Shown here one piece after another: positions 48,443 through 61,851 of a stretch of DNA of 64,000 bases. Numbering within the stretch: position 1 is the stretch's first letter; every line of letters begins with the position of its first letter. The notes below the pieces were generated by a model, which was given only the letters and a program-made list of their open reading frames with translations, had not been told where the DNA came from and did not search any database. The position numbers and the translations under genes were made by a program. The stretch is from Epiperipatus broadwayi (lineage: Eukaryota > Onychophora > Udeonychophora > Euonychophora > Peripatidae), in assembly GCA_028023455.1 (NCBI GenBank), contig JAQFVV010012404.1, positions 15,799,000-15,862,999 on the forward strand, given 5' to 3'.

Positions 48443-50163
48443 TAATATACCATCATCACAAACCTTCAGACAAATATCTGATCCTTTGTTCAACATTCAG
48501 AGTGCTTTCAAATCATAGCTTAGGGGAGGATGATTTACCCCCTTTGTTTACATATGCATTGAGCTATATTTAATTTATAATCCACTTTATAAGTGAATGT
48601 AATAAACAATATGAAGGGACATATAATCAACTAGTAATAAATTAAACAATGTAAAAAAATATAAACAATTTATGTGATGCAAGAATCAATTCTTAATATA
48701 ACTTAAATTTATATCTTAGTTTTATCTTTATGTATCTTTAATACCTATACTAATTAGATTAAAATTATGATGCAACAAATATCAACAATCTTTCAAATCT
48801 TTGTTGCTTGTAGTTACAGACTAGCTTTATTTATCTTTTCAGAAACTGATGAACTATTTTGCATGATATCCTCATAGTATTAATTAATAAGTTAATTAAA
48901 AACATTTTTTTAAATAAATAAAAAATGAAAGATTAGGATTTCCTAAAAGTGTAAGGATTTTTTTATGGCTTTATAGAATAAGCAAAGAATAATAAACTTT
49001 GAGGCTCCAGAAGTTTATTCTTTGAAATGTGTCTTGTGTACCTATGTTTAAATCCAACTCTGTAAAGTACCACATTGCATGTTAACTAGTAATAATAATA
49101 GCCAAATCAGTCTGTCTAAACCAATGTTTCAAATTATAATTCTTTTATATTACATACAACCATAGTCTTTTAAATGTTTATATATTAATTTATTTATTTT
49201 CATATTAATGTTTGTCCTTGCCCCCCCCCGCCCGCCCCCTCAAAGAAAACATTTAAATGAATCTTGATTTCTAAAAACATTTTAATTCAATTTTTTTTTT
49301 TTTCAGTTATTATAATTATTTGTGCACAGTGCTTCATTCTATTTTTTTATATCTAAACCATCAGCACAATTTTGTAGTTAAATGGACTATTATAAAATCT
49401 TTTAATATCATCATGACATTTTTCAGCATTTTTTATCTAAATAATATAAATCTTTAATAACTCAACATGTTTTCAGCTAGTTTTTTAATATTTTTGATCA
49501 TAATTTTATTGTTATTAATGTGTTATTCTTATCATATGTAATTGTTCTCTGTTTAATATAATAATAGTATTGGAAATTTTATATTCTGGTTTTTAAAATC
49601 ATATATCATATATTTGATCTGCTATGATAGCCATAATTTTCAACAACTTTGTTTTTTTCTTTATTTACTATAAAAATATTTATATATACTGATTTATTTC
49701 TGAAGATTACATAAAATTTTATAAGTTATGTAAAAAAATTATAATTTTTGCATAATTCACTTTTGCATAAGTACAATCTATGCACATTAAAAAACAATCA
49801 ATTATAATTTTAATATCAGTGTATATTTAACCAAATATTTATTCACTAAAATTTTTTATAAGTTGTTATTATTATTGGGGGGGGATAGTGATAAAATTAT
49901 TTTTTAATATAAAAATATTTTATTATTTATAAAGTTGCCAACATTATCTGATACTCACAATCAACTTTATTTGTCTTAGGATATTTTTTAAATATTATTT
50001 TTAATTGCATTTAATATTATTTGTTTATAAGTCTGTTTGAGAATACAAGTTTTTAAATTATGAATCCTATTACATTATATGATTATTTTTATTATTTTAT
50101 TTATTGAAGATATTTTAAGGTTTATTTTACACATTAAAAATATTAGATTAAATTATATTTTAG
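48443..50163. other. AT-rich stretch with a C-rich run
   Basis: Featureless apart from an uninterrupted nine-C run within a C/G-only tract at 49221-49239 and a G8 run near 49876. Most of it would be intron before exon D. Confidence 0.5.
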
Positions 50164-50278
50164 AATTTCAGAGATAACTAAAAAAATGTCTTGTGCAACT
50201 CAAGATGAAAATAAAGTGAAGACAAAAGGAAAGTCTAAGAAAAAAGAAAGAACAATTATGAAATTAAAGAAACTTTAA
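50164..50278 (+). CDS. Terminal exon D of an unidentified spliced gene
   Basis: After the acceptor TTATATTTTAG, the first A completes a Lys codon with the two bases left by exon B. The frame then reads ISEITKKMSCATQDENKVKT then KGKSKKKERTIMKLKKL and stops at TAA (50276-50278). The tail is strongly basic and lysine-rich and probably disordered, which suits a nuclear or nucleic-acid-associated or cytoskeletal C-terminus but does not identify the protein. The inferred intron before it is 13.8 kb and contains the RTE copy and the tRNA-headed foldback. Low complexity makes chance opening possible; the support is splice form and phase. Confidence 0.45.
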
Positions 50279-51489
50279 ATGCAGAAGTCAGGAAGACATC
50301 CATTAGACTAGATGTTCTCATTAATACAAGATTTTTTTTTTAATAGTAATATAAATAATAATGGATGTACTTAACATTTTGGATTGTTGGACAATTACTT
50401 AATGCAGTTTTTATGATATTTATATTTCTGTTTATAGTACATAACAAATGAAAATTTTTACTTTTAAGAGAAATAGTGATTATTGTGGATGAACTTTTCA
50501 TGATCTATCAAGATATTCAGCAATAGTATCTTAAAAGAAAAACAAAAATTTTATAGTGGTGTAGTTAATTTTATTTATCACATTCTTTCTTGGCACATCT
50601 GTATTGTTTATTTTATTACTTATATTGAGTGCTGAAAATGTAACAAAATACCAAGTATTGAATCTCTAAAATAATATTACAAGTTAAAACAACCAAACTC
50701 TTAATCTGGTAAATTATTAAAAAAGAAAATGATCCCTAGAAGATCTGTTTTTTTAAGAGTTTACTAAAATATAAGTTTGTTTATTAAAAGGTTTTTAAAA
50801 TACAGGAAATTTAAAATAATATTAGTCACATTTTTTTTGTGCAAACAATACATTTTATCAAACATTATATGTATAAAATTAAAAAAATATTTATCTAAAG
50901 TATTTTATCATATTGAATGGTAAAATAAAAAAAAAAAAGGATCCCAGTGATAAGTTATTAATTTTTTTTATAAATAATTTATAAAAGTATTTATATTATT
51001 ATAAACAAAAAGTTTTACTCTTCAAGATTTGATTGATAATAAATAAAAGGTGGTAGGGTCCTGAGTTGTTTACTTTGATGATGAACAAATGATCTAAAAC
51101 TTTATGAATTGATTTCCATCTGAGAAACATAGTATCAAAAATCTCAATATAATCAGTTGAATAAAATTATTGTGATCTGCCTGTCATTTTGGTGCATGAA
51201 TGTCATTTGATCTTTTGAGGAAGTTTTAATAATAATAATCAGCCACTTATAAACAAATATGACCATTCTAGCTCCAACAAAAAAAAAAAAAAACTATTTT
51301 AGAAATGAGTTTTGTAATGACTATGCAAATAATTTGTGAACCACAAATACGTCCACTTATAGAATATGATAGTCAATTTTTTTGTTTATGTAATATTTTA
51401 TAATGCTGTCTTGTAAATTCTTTTGCAGAAAACTTCTTTTTCTGAAATACTTTAACACCATGTCTAATTATAGCTCTCCAAACTATTAT
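50279..51489. other. Possible 3' UTR and AT-rich intergenic DNA
   Basis: If exon D is terminal, its 3' UTR starts here. AATAAA-type words occur near 51040. I see no other features. Confidence 0.35.
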
Positions 51490-51861
51490 CTACTATATCT
51501 TTCTAATGGAAGTAAATTGACATTGTTCTTTAGGTCTGTCTATGAAATAATCCTTATAATGTAGATGGGATCTATCCCACGAAAACCATGCTCAACTTCA
51601 TCATAAAACAGCCTTTTTGCATTGTTTATTCATTTTACATATCCGATCCCAGGAAGATATAATTTACAATAATGGAAATTATGTTATCACATCCAGCAAG
51701 TTGAAGAACATATTGATTGGTTTTATGATCTTGCCATTGTATTTTTAAGATTTTATGGAGGATCCTTAAGTGATAATTGTCTAATGTCTTGGATTACACT
51801 GATAGGATGTATAAGCTTCATTTTCATATAATAAATTAGGTAAAATAATAGCTCTATATAC
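51490..51861 (-). pseudogene. C-terminal part of a fourth LINE
   Basis: Minus-strand pieces read YRAIILPNLLYENEAYTSYQ at the edge of the insertion, HKILKIQWQDHKTNQ-like sequence, and KRLFYDEVEHGFRGIDPI (about 51555-51615). They correspond to the post-polymerase region of the LINE whose main part lies at 53593-55440. Stops and shifts interrupt it. The first of these pieces continues exactly, in frame, from the sequence on the other side of the 1,731-bp insertion. Confidence 0.8.
51858..51861. repeat. 4-bp target-site duplication, left copy
   Basis: ATAC directly precedes the insertion and recurs at 53593-53596. Removing one copy with the insertion restores the LINE reading frame across the join. 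Confidence 0.7.
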
Positions 51862-53592
51862 TGTAACGGAAACACGGCGATCGAAAGCTTAACTTCCCTT
51901 TTATTTACATATAATGGGGAATTCTTAAAATTCAAGATCGTCCACTTTCCACTACCGCAAGCAGAGAGAACATACAGACATAAACGAGTCTATATCCGTA
52001 CTTGACCGAACCTGTGTGCTATACAGGTATGGCCCCAGGTTATATTTCCCGGTCAACTATCTCCCGACTGCTGTAAGATTTTACAGAGTTACAGCGCTTG
52101 GATATTTATAAATTTTAATGGGATCAAAATACTGCACCACTAGCTTCACGTGTTAATTCAGTACTCACAATGAGTAATAATTATTTCCCAACCCCTACGA
52201 ATATATTACTTTTTGGAGTGGCGAAGAAGGAGATGAAACAGATTTAATATCAATAAAAGATATTTACTACAATAAATTATAATAAAAAGAAACACTCTAA
52301 ATCATTTGCAAACAATAAAAACAGATTATTTGCTATAATGCTACAAATGAAATAAAATAGAAGATCCGATAAATGATTGTAATCTGTGAAAATAAATTAT
52401 CCCTTTATAGTCATTCCAAATATTAGAAAGAGTCTAATGTCTATCATTAATATCTGGGATTGGCAATTGCATTAAATTAAAAGTATGTGCACATAAGTTA
52501 TATAAAATGTATTATACATAATTACCTAGGTTATTAAGTCTTTGATTTAACTTGGAGTCTTGCTGACCGCCACGTGGAATTTCACCACTTCTTTAGCAGG
52601 GAACGGTCGCTCTTAGGTTAGATTTTGGTTGTGTGAACTCTTCAGTATTTAGGGCATCAAGGACAAGGCAAAAACGAACCCTCCAGCAGGCGCTACGTCG
52701 GCAGTTGTTACATCGAGACGGGAACCATTAAAGCACGGCAGTCTGGATCGACCGGTGATCGCGACTGGCCCTTAGCCACACATCCTTGAAGCTTCCCTTA
52801 TGTTGTAGTTTGTTTTCATGTTCATACAGTTTCAGTCTGCTATGTCGAGGTCCTTTGACTCAGCTTCTGTTCTTTTTTTCCAAATTTAACTTTTCATGTC
52901 TGCTTTCTATTATATTTTTCTGCTTCTTATCAGAGCAGTGTCCTCACTGAAATCTCCACCAATATTGTTTTTTAATTAATTAATTAATGTCCTTTATTTT
53001 TCAAATTCTTTCCTTATCTTGATTTCCTGCTTGGTTTTTCTTTCACACCTTTTTACTTTAAAATGCTTTCAACAACTTATACAAAATTACTTTTAATTTG
53101 ATATAATTTTATAATATTTTACATTTATTTATCAATCACTTTCTTTAATAAAATTATTTCATTTTGACATGCAATAAACCTTCACATATGCATTTCATTT
53201 TCGTCAAAATGTGTAATTTTAAGAACAGATCTTTATCTTCCGTTGTATTCTAAATTTTACTTATATTTTATTAAACTCCCTAACTACCGCTTTTTTTTAC
53301 ATCATTAAGTTTCTATTTTATTTATATTTCCTTTCTCATTTTTTAATCTTACACTAAACACATGATATCGATATTTCTAACCTTAATATTTCTATTCTTT
53401 CTAAAATCTGAACTTTGGAGGGTAAAAGATAAGAATCTTTTCGATTCTAATTCCCTCTCTTTTCTTAATTAAAACATTTCTTTGTTTATAATTTTTTTTT
53501 AACCTCACTTTTTAATATTCCAAACACAATATTTAATATTCTTTAAATGTTAAATATCTATATGTGTGACCACAGTATGTGCAATCATCACA
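51862..53592. mobile_element. 1,731-bp insertion with TG...CA ends, putative solo LTR
   Basis: It starts TGTAACGG and ends ATCACA on the + strand (TGTGAT...CCGTTACA on the minus strand) and is flanked by ATAC duplications, as expected for an LTR-type insertion with 4-bp target duplication. The part at 51862-52900 is clearly richer in G+C and CpG than the rest of the window (for example GCGCTACGTCGGC and CGGTGATCGCGAC). The part at 52900-53592 is AT-rich and pyrimidine-rich on the + strand. I found no coding domain and no second LTR copy inside. A large solo LTR or a short non-autonomous LTR element are the main options; orientation is unresolved. Confidence 0.6.
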
Positions 53593-55440
53593 ATACAATT
53601 AACTTAGTTGCACTAGTTATTTACCTCTTATGAAATATTCTACCATTAAGCTTGTTAAAAGCCAGAGCAGCATATTGAAGTTTGTATTGTATCAACATCT
53701 AAGTCCACCTTTCTACCTATAAAACTAGCAAGATTGATAACTATTCAAGCTAAAAATTCCTGATGATTTTTTCTTCCATCACTGTTTGATAAAGATCTTG
53801 AGTTTTTTGAACATTAATTAATAAATCAAACTTTTACACAGCATTCAAAACATTAAATATATTCTATAAATCCTTTTTTGACTGGAAAAAATAGCACAAT
53901 CATCAGCATACTGTAAATCCAGAATCTAAGAAGTTTTTATTTTCACTTTTAATCAGTTCAAATTAAAAATTCTATCATCAAACTTGTATTCTATCTTGAT
54001 CCCTGTTTCAAAGACCACTATTATAAAAATTTAAAACGATCTTGGAACAATTATGCATCCTTGTTTAACACCAGTTTTTACTCCATTTGTAATAACATTT
54101 CCTCTTATTCCATGATGTAATAGCTGTATAATAGGAATAAATTTTGGTAGATAATAGACAACCAGCTAAATTTAAATTATGACATAGAACTATTCTATTA
54201 ACTGAATCAAATGCCTTGACCAGATCAATGAAAGCTACATATATGTGTATGTCACTCCTTTGTTCCTGACACTTTTCAAGCATTTGCCTGGCAACAAAAA
54301 TCATATATGCTTCCTCATTCTCTAAAGTCACTTGGAATTCCTAGAAACCATTCATCTATAACTAGAAGCAATTCATTCATCCAAACTCTTGAAAGTACTT
54401 TGCTATAGTGAAGAATAATAATATTCCAGGATAACAATCCTGTCTATTTTTTTTTTGTTTTTTTTTTTAAATTCAAACAATAAAAGTATCCTTAAAATTG
54501 GGTGGCACAATATTGTGGGTCCATATATTTCTTAAAAAAGATTAATATTTTTGAAGCTAACATATTACCACTATATTTTAAAACTTCTCTGGGTATTTCA
54601 TCAGGACCTGTAGCCTTTCTATTTTTAAGACTATAAAGACTTGTTTTTACTTCATTAAGATGAATATCTTTGAGTAGAGAAAATGGATATATCTTTAAAA
54701 GTCGTTCTCTCATATCTTGTATTATTATTCAAAAGATGATCAAACTACTTATTTTACCTGTTCAAAATATCATTGTCATATAAAATGCTATATTTAATAA
54801 AATTGTGATACCAATTCTCAGACCATATAGTGTTTTCAATGCATCAAAAAAAAAATCTTGAATGATCATGATCAGCAAATGCCTACATCTTTGCAGTTTT
54901 ACTCCATCAATTATTTTTAAACTTTATCAGTTATTGAACTTGTGTCTTCAAATCTTTGTATTTATTATGAAGTTTATATTTTATTTATTATTCTCCCAAA
55001 TAGAAAATGCCATGTTTCTTTTTAATCAAATTATTAATATCATCAGAAAACCAGTCATGATTCTTTCTTTTAGTAAATCCAAGATTAAATTTGCTTATAA
55101 CCATAACACACTTTTTAAGACAATTCCATGCTTCAATAAAATAATCCTGAAAATTCAAATTAGAAATTTTAGTATTTAATGGTTGTTCAAATTTAAATCC
55201 TTTTAAAGAATTATTATGAATTTGCTTGTGAATATAATTGGAATAATATCTATTTTTTAATGCAACTATCATTTTAATCTTGGAGCATACTAATTTATGA
55301 TCTGTTCAACAAAATGTGAACTTTTCGTGTAGTCTGACTCCTAACTATAATGTAATCTATTAAATGTTTTTTTTATTTCAACTTTATTATGTAAATGAAT
55401 TGGATTTGTAATTGGAAAATTTTGTTTTGTATATAACTTT
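53593..55440 (-). pseudogene. Fourth LINE: endonuclease end and reverse transcriptase
   Basis: Read on the minus strand: the end of an apurinic-type endonuclease (HLIDYIIVR near 55345, DHKLVCSKIK near 55280), linker with TKRKNHDWFSDDINNLIKKK, then KNRKATGPDEIPREVLKYSG (near 54600), the catalytic A motif FIDLVKAFDSVNR (near 54210), GVKTGVKQGC (near 54070), the catalytic box YADD (near 53905) and AFNKLNGRIFHKR (near 53640). Frameshifts and stops split it; the largest pieces are 54065-54331, 54492-54713 and 54988-55272. Both catalytic motifs are intact. It differs from the RTE copies; the clade is unassigned. It is 5'-truncated and interrupted by the insertion at 51862-53592. Confidence 0.88.
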
Positions 55441-58400
55441 TAGACATGATCCTTCAGATATAAATAGGAATAGTGAAAATTCTTTGATGTATATATTTTT
55501 AGAGCAATCAATCTTTTAATTAAATAAAAAACAAAATTGTAATCAGCCAATTTTTAATGCTAAATGATTTTTATGATTTCATTTGTAAACAATTTATTTA
55601 TATTTAAATAATTTACTAGTAATAGAATTTTTGATTTATTATTTTTCATTATCTTTCAAATTTTATGTACCTCTATTGTGATAAGTTTTTGGAGGAACTT
55701 AATTTATATTAGATAATGTAAATTATGAACATTGTATGTTCAACTACATATTGAAATTATAAACCAATAAAAATGTATTTAATAAACAGTAATACAGTAT
55801 ATTTTTATAAATATTTACTGGTTAGCAGACTAAACATTTTCTAATTAAAGAAAATGATTGCTAAATAATATGAGAGTAATGTTCCAAAATGTTTATACAT
55901 TTTTAAGTTCATATATAAAGTAAGTAATAGCTCTATTATTTAATTTATACATGAAATTAAAAATACAAGAGCTATTTTGGAATATTAATCATTTGTAGTG
56001 CACTGCATATATGTCTTTGCGTAATGAATGCTGTTAAATTATTACTGCATAAGTCTCTTTTGATAAGTGTTATTAAGATTATAAATAAATTTTGTGAAAT
56101 TGCATAATGTAATCTTTTTTAAGAAAAATCTGTTAATGAATTTTCCATGAATTTATATATTAATAAAAGATGTTGCTTGTAAAATATATTATTATTATTA
56201 AATGTATATAATATGACAATTCATTTTTTTAATATATATGTTCATCTTTTAAATGAGCAAGTAAAAAAATAAAGAATATTTAAAATATGTAACTATTGAC
56301 TACATTCTTAAAATTGTACCAAACTTTAGTAAATTTATTTATTCTACAGATTAAAAATCCTACTTTTTTTTAATATAAAGATTTCAAATTAATAATGTAT
56401 ATATATAATATGTTTAAATCTTAAGTTCATATATAAAAAACACTTATTTACTTGAAATCTTTATCAAATAAAGAACAAACTTTATTTTTTTACTAAAATT
56501 ATTGTCATGCCTGATATTCATGATTAAAAATATAATTGTTGTACACCATTTAAATAATGTGATGATATCAAATTGCATATTTTGCATATATTTATATTGC
56601 TATTTCTTTAATTGGATGAATTAAAAGAGTTGGCACTAAATCACTTCTTTTTTATCTTTCACTTGTAGTCATATTTTTCTTCGCATGTGATCTGAATATT
56701 GTTTGGCTAGTGGCATGGCAAATCTTCATTTCATGATCTAGAAATATGGAGTTATATATTAGTACAATGTTTAGTATATCTATATAATTGTTCTCACATA
56801 TCACTGATGGATTTGAATATGCAGTCAGTTATTCTGCAACTGAAATAATTAGACCAATTTCTCTTAATGTCTAACATTAAATTAATAAAAGTTCAAATGT
56901 CTTTGATTATCATAAATATGTGAGTTTTCATATTTTACTTCTAGGAATGATAAATTATGTAAATTTCAGCAAGTGGTAGTAACTGATATATAACACTATG
57001 AATGAGTTGCAATTAATTGATTATGGACAAATTTAGAAATTTGGAAATACTTTATCTATAAAAATAAAACAATTATATTATAGGAATAAAACAGAATAAT
57101 ATGCATAAATGGATGACATGATTTATGTACCCATTTGGAATATAAAAAAAAAAATCATTTGTTCAAAAAAGTGTAAAAATAAGCTATAGATTGTTTAATA
57201 CCATAAATGGAATGTCAATCAAATGTTCAAACATTGTTTATTTTTTCAATTGTATAGTGACTAACTACACTTTTGTATGGATTGGTAAAAGAAATGTATG
57301 CACAAGAGTTAACTATCAATAGTTATATGTATATATTGTGATGTACATGTTTGCCTTTTATAGTTCCCTTTATAGTGTTTAAATAACTCAATAAAACAAA
57401 AGTCATGTTTAATAAATATGTTTATTAATTGGGATAAATGAAGAGCGAATGGATACTTTATTTATCAAATTTAAAAATGAAATGTGTTACTAAGTTTTAA
57501 TGATAACAATACCTATTAAGATTAGAAAAAAAAGATCACATACTTACAAAATAGCTTTTTTTAAAAAAGGAAAAGAACAAGACCGTGTTTTATGTTACTG
57601 TAGCAACAGAAACAAATTTTGCAAAGAAAGAATACACATATTTTGTTTTGATTAAAATTGTGTGTTTTATCTTACCTTTTACAAACAGATTCTGGACTTA
57701 CGACAAGGAAACATGTAATGTGAGTAGAAAATTTATTTATTTAAGAGGAAAGGAACACAAAACTTCTTATTTGATATCTTTATGATTCATATGGAATGAT
57801 TACAATAACAAATGCTATGCTTAACTGCCATGAAACTATCAAAATTTACCATGGATTGTAATATCGACAAAAGGAATAGTCGAATATCATTTAAGGATAA
57901 AAATATTCATGGAAACTTACAATTGTATTTTGTTATCATCGATGTGATGTGTCAAGGAAAGTGTCATGGGATAGTGGAATCTAAACTGAAATTATATATA
58001 TAAACTAAACTTGGTAACAGATGCTAACAGAAAATTTTCTTTTAACTATTTTATGGTCCTTGGCACCATATTGAATTTTTAAAAAACTGATTTGAGACAC
58101 AATTTTCACAATAACTTCAGTTTTAATAATGTTAGAGCAAAAAGCTTTATATTGATAGAAATTAGAAAAACTAAAGAAAACAATAAGGCAAAGACAAATA
58201 GTGATTACCATTAAAAAAAAGAAATTTCAGCATCTGAAATAATTATTACTTTATTGTTTGTTCATAATTTCTAATTTATCGTAAAGTTTAAATTACATCT
58301 TCATTGATAATTTCTTTATATTTCTCACAAAATTCTTATTCAAACCATATATAATACTTCTTACCTGAAATAATCCATACCTTCAGAATCTACAAAAATA

Positions 58401-61400
58401 GTCACATAAGAATTCTTCATTTTTATCTTGTACCCCAAAAGTTACCAAATCTCAAGGCGTCTATAAGAAGATACATTCTAATAAAAGATACAAAATAAAT
58501 CATTTCCAGAAGGTGGATATGCATTTGTGATAATAGAAATTGGCTTCTCGTCTATCCAAAATTAGAAATTAAAAGCTACTATCTGAATCAATGATAAAAT
58601 GAGTTTCATCTCTTCATTTTATATTTTTTTGTGTACACCAGTGATATTTATATTCTTTGTGCACACCAGTTATGCTATCTTGTTATATGATATAATTTAT
58701 TTGCGTATAGCTGATTTGTTAGCTATAGACTTGAAAATAATGTGATGCAAGATGTGGCAAAACTACTGATTCCACAGCGTGAATACCAAGACCTAGGCAA
58801 GAATCAGGATTTGATTCTTTGCTTGTATACAATTCCATGTGATATACATAATCATTGTGACTATCATCATGCACATCAATTGAAACCTTTCTTTATTGGT
58901 TTTAAGAATTTATATTTTCACATAGTACTAAGCCCAGTAAATTATGTGATTGCTTTATCAACTGCAATCTTTCTGTACATCTGATAATCAGTCTTAAAAT
59001 TTACATTCCACTGCTCTATAATACCTTAATTATATATTATAAAATTATTACTTGTTATACAAACGCAGAGACATGCAAATACACATAATACATATATATA
59101 AACATACTAATAAATTATTAAACCTTTTGAGAATCATTATGTCTATAAAATAAGATTGCCTCAAATGTGGATCAGAGCCCCAAAATTGTGCCTCAAATGT
59201 GGATCAGAGCCCCAAAATTGCATTGTACATAAACCACTATGTTAGATTGGAATATAAGTACAACTTATATACTACACACACTAATACAAACACATTAATA
59301 AATTATAATCTATAAAAATAATAAAACTGCAATTAATTTTCCATTACATTATTGGCTCATCCATTAGGGAAATATTGCTATTTATGAGACAATGTTGTTG
59401 CATTAGCATTGTTCATATGTATAGAATAGTTTCCATTACAGTATATACCAAATCTTATGGTAATATAAATTTAAAATTTCTACAACTTGAAATAGAGATT
59501 GGCTTTGCCTTGAGCCGAGAGAATGTGGATCACATGAGGAAAACAATATGACCATAAGTAAATGTTAAAAGAGATGTGGTTTATCATTAACTCTTCATTT
59601 TGTGCTATAAAAGACACAGCATTACAGATATATGCAAAACATGGAATTTGGTTATCATTGCACAATTAGACAAATTTAAAATAATAAGTATCAAGCACAT
59701 ACTTTGACAAGTTATTTGACAATTTATTAGTAAATAAAACAAATTCGTTTTCTATTTAATAGCACTTTTGTTACAGAAGAGTTTGAGTGCAATTATTGTG
59801 TTCAAATTAATTTTCTAAGAAGATATTGCACTGACGTTTTTGATATGTATAAATCATATAGTGAGTTTTAATACATTTACATGGTATATAGAGAATTAAG
59901 CTGTGAGTTTATCACTATTAGAACAATAAATAATTTAGTACAAGTTGCATTATAATTTTTCTTAATTTTATGATAAATCTTTATTTTTTTTAAATAAAAG
60001 AAAAATAGTTTAATTAAATGCTATTATACATGTACAGATCTGTAATGAGATTTTTTTTATATTCTGTGAGTCCAATATTTGGAGACCTTTTCTTTTTACA
60101 TGACCAAACAAGAAAGTCATTGGTTTTCAGATACAGTAAATGGGTGAATCTTTCATTTTCATAGATAAAATAAGTTCAGATTATTTTTGCATTAAAAAAA
60201 ATTTAGCAGCATGTCTCATCCTCCTTTCCCTAACCAACTAGAGATTTTCCCGCATATTAATATATCACTCTAGCTTGATATGTCACAGTTGAGAATGATA
60301 GTTTTTATTCAATTAATTAATATGGTTTTTTTTTAATTTTTCTTTAGCTGGATATCAAACTAGGAATCTTTCATTTTTGAGTTTGCATTCTTATTATTGC
60401 ATTAATTTTCTTATAGAAAGAAACTTTTTTATTCTTAGCAGGAATACTGTCAATATTTTAGTTCTTTAAATCTTTGCTCTATAATGTAACCGGATCTGTT
60501 TTTCCTATAAAACCCACGTTCAAATTTGCCATAAAACATTTTTTTTGAAAGTCTTATTATTTATTATGATTTTATAGCATCATATCCACAAATTGAAAAA
60601 CAACAATTTATCTTATAATCTTGCTATTGTATTTTTTTTAATTTTATAGAATGTTGTTAATTAAAAAATTTTTACAATATCAATTGAGAGTCTGTGCTTC
60701 ATTTTATTACAATAAATTGAATAAAATAATGGTTGCATTCAAAATACTTAGAATATTCTATAGATCATCTTTTAAATTAGCAAGAACATCATAATCATCC
60801 AATATTGTAAATCTAGAAGACAAGAAGATGAAATTGTTGCTTTTACCAATAATGTTTTCTATGTTGATATTGCCCTTTACCTTTTCATTGGATAATGTTG
60901 AGTTGGAAAATCAAATTGAAGCTAGTATACATTCTTGGTTAACATCATTTAATCATTTCAAATATTCCAGATGTTGCACTTTCCATCATGTAGAAAGAGT
61001 ATAATATAAATAATCTTCAGTAGATAGTTAACAAATTTAAATATTGCCACAAATTAAGAAAAGCCGTGTATAAATCATCCCTTTGTTTCTAAAACATTTT
61101 GTGCTTGGCTACAGTGCTCCATTTTCTAAACCACATTTAGTCTTTGAAAACTATATTATAACAAGTCTGTTATATGGCACACAATAATATAGTGTGTGCA
61201 CACACAAATATAAAGTTGAAAAGTAGAAATAAACACAAATTTTTGTAGATATTTTTTACATTTCACTCGGAATAAAAATAATAAATAAAAGGTTAAATAA
61301 TTCTGAATTTAAAACAGAATTTTATGAAATAAATATTTGTTGTTAAAAAGGATTTTGAAATTAAAAAACAAGTAGGGTTTATTTTTGAAATTTTTTAATT

Positions 61401-61590
61401 AAAACTTGTATAAAAGATCTATTTTTTTTAATTAATACTTGTATGCATTTCTATTATCTATTTTTAAGAATCTTTGATAAGATTTCCAAATGTAGCTTTT
61501 TAGTTAAAAGTGCTTTTGAGGGATTAAAATTGTTTCCAATCAAGAGAGATAAGAAAAAATGCTTTTAAATTAGTGGTGGTGTCACCTCAG
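55441..61590. other. AT-rich non-coding stretch
   Basis: No gene is supported. Short open frames at 57585-58003 and 58742-58984 have no recognisable features. A short direct repeat, TTTGTG(T/C)ACACCAGT, occurs twice near 58629-58668, and the 32-bp duplication at 59158 is listed separately. Confidence 0.5.
59158..59221. repeat. Perfect two-copy tandem duplication, 32 bp
   Basis: GCCTCAAATGTGGATCAGAG plus 12 more bases occurs twice head to tail with no difference seen. It is a recent slippage or duplication. Confidence 0.85.
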
Positions 61591-61597
61591 ATGATTC

Positions 61598-61631
61598 TAT
61601 AAAAGGACTGATGAAAAATATCAGTTCAGTT
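61598..61631 (+). promoter_or_regulatory. TATA box plus initiator-like core promoter
   Basis: TATAAAAGG starts at 61598 and a TCAGTT initiator-like word occurs twice, at 61621 and 61626. The A of the second lies 30 bp after the TATA start, the usual metazoan spacing. The DNA downstream is G+C-richer than its surroundings for about 600 bp. It could be a host promoter or the start of the R region in an LTR. Confidence 0.35.
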
Positions 61632-61851
61632 TTGCTTGCAGTTTTTGTAAGCAGTGGCAAATAGGCTGGCTGCAAAGTGTGTTATAATATTTTGTTACAG
61701 CTTGTTAAAGTTTACATCAGTTTTTAGCTGGCCAGACAGATGGCTGACAGATTTATACAGAGTTTCCATGAGATATAGATGAAGTCAAGGCAGGAGATCC
61801 AGCAGCAGTCTATTGATTTATGATAGTGGAGTTTGAATTCATTTGAGGGAA

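Noticed and set aside
51753-51935. 60-codon minus-strand frame
   Set aside because: It crosses the border between the LINE and the LTR-like insertion, so it is a chance frame over a junction.
54862-55179. 105-codon + strand frame
   Set aside because: Shadow antisense to the fourth LINE, whose minus-strand motifs are clear.
56625-56680. TTTTTTATCTTTCACTTGTAGTCAT, reminiscent of a motif seen in dispersed repeats of molluscs such as cephalopods
   Set aside because: About 25 bases recalled from memory with no supporting repeat body; too weak to call an element or to assign the organism.
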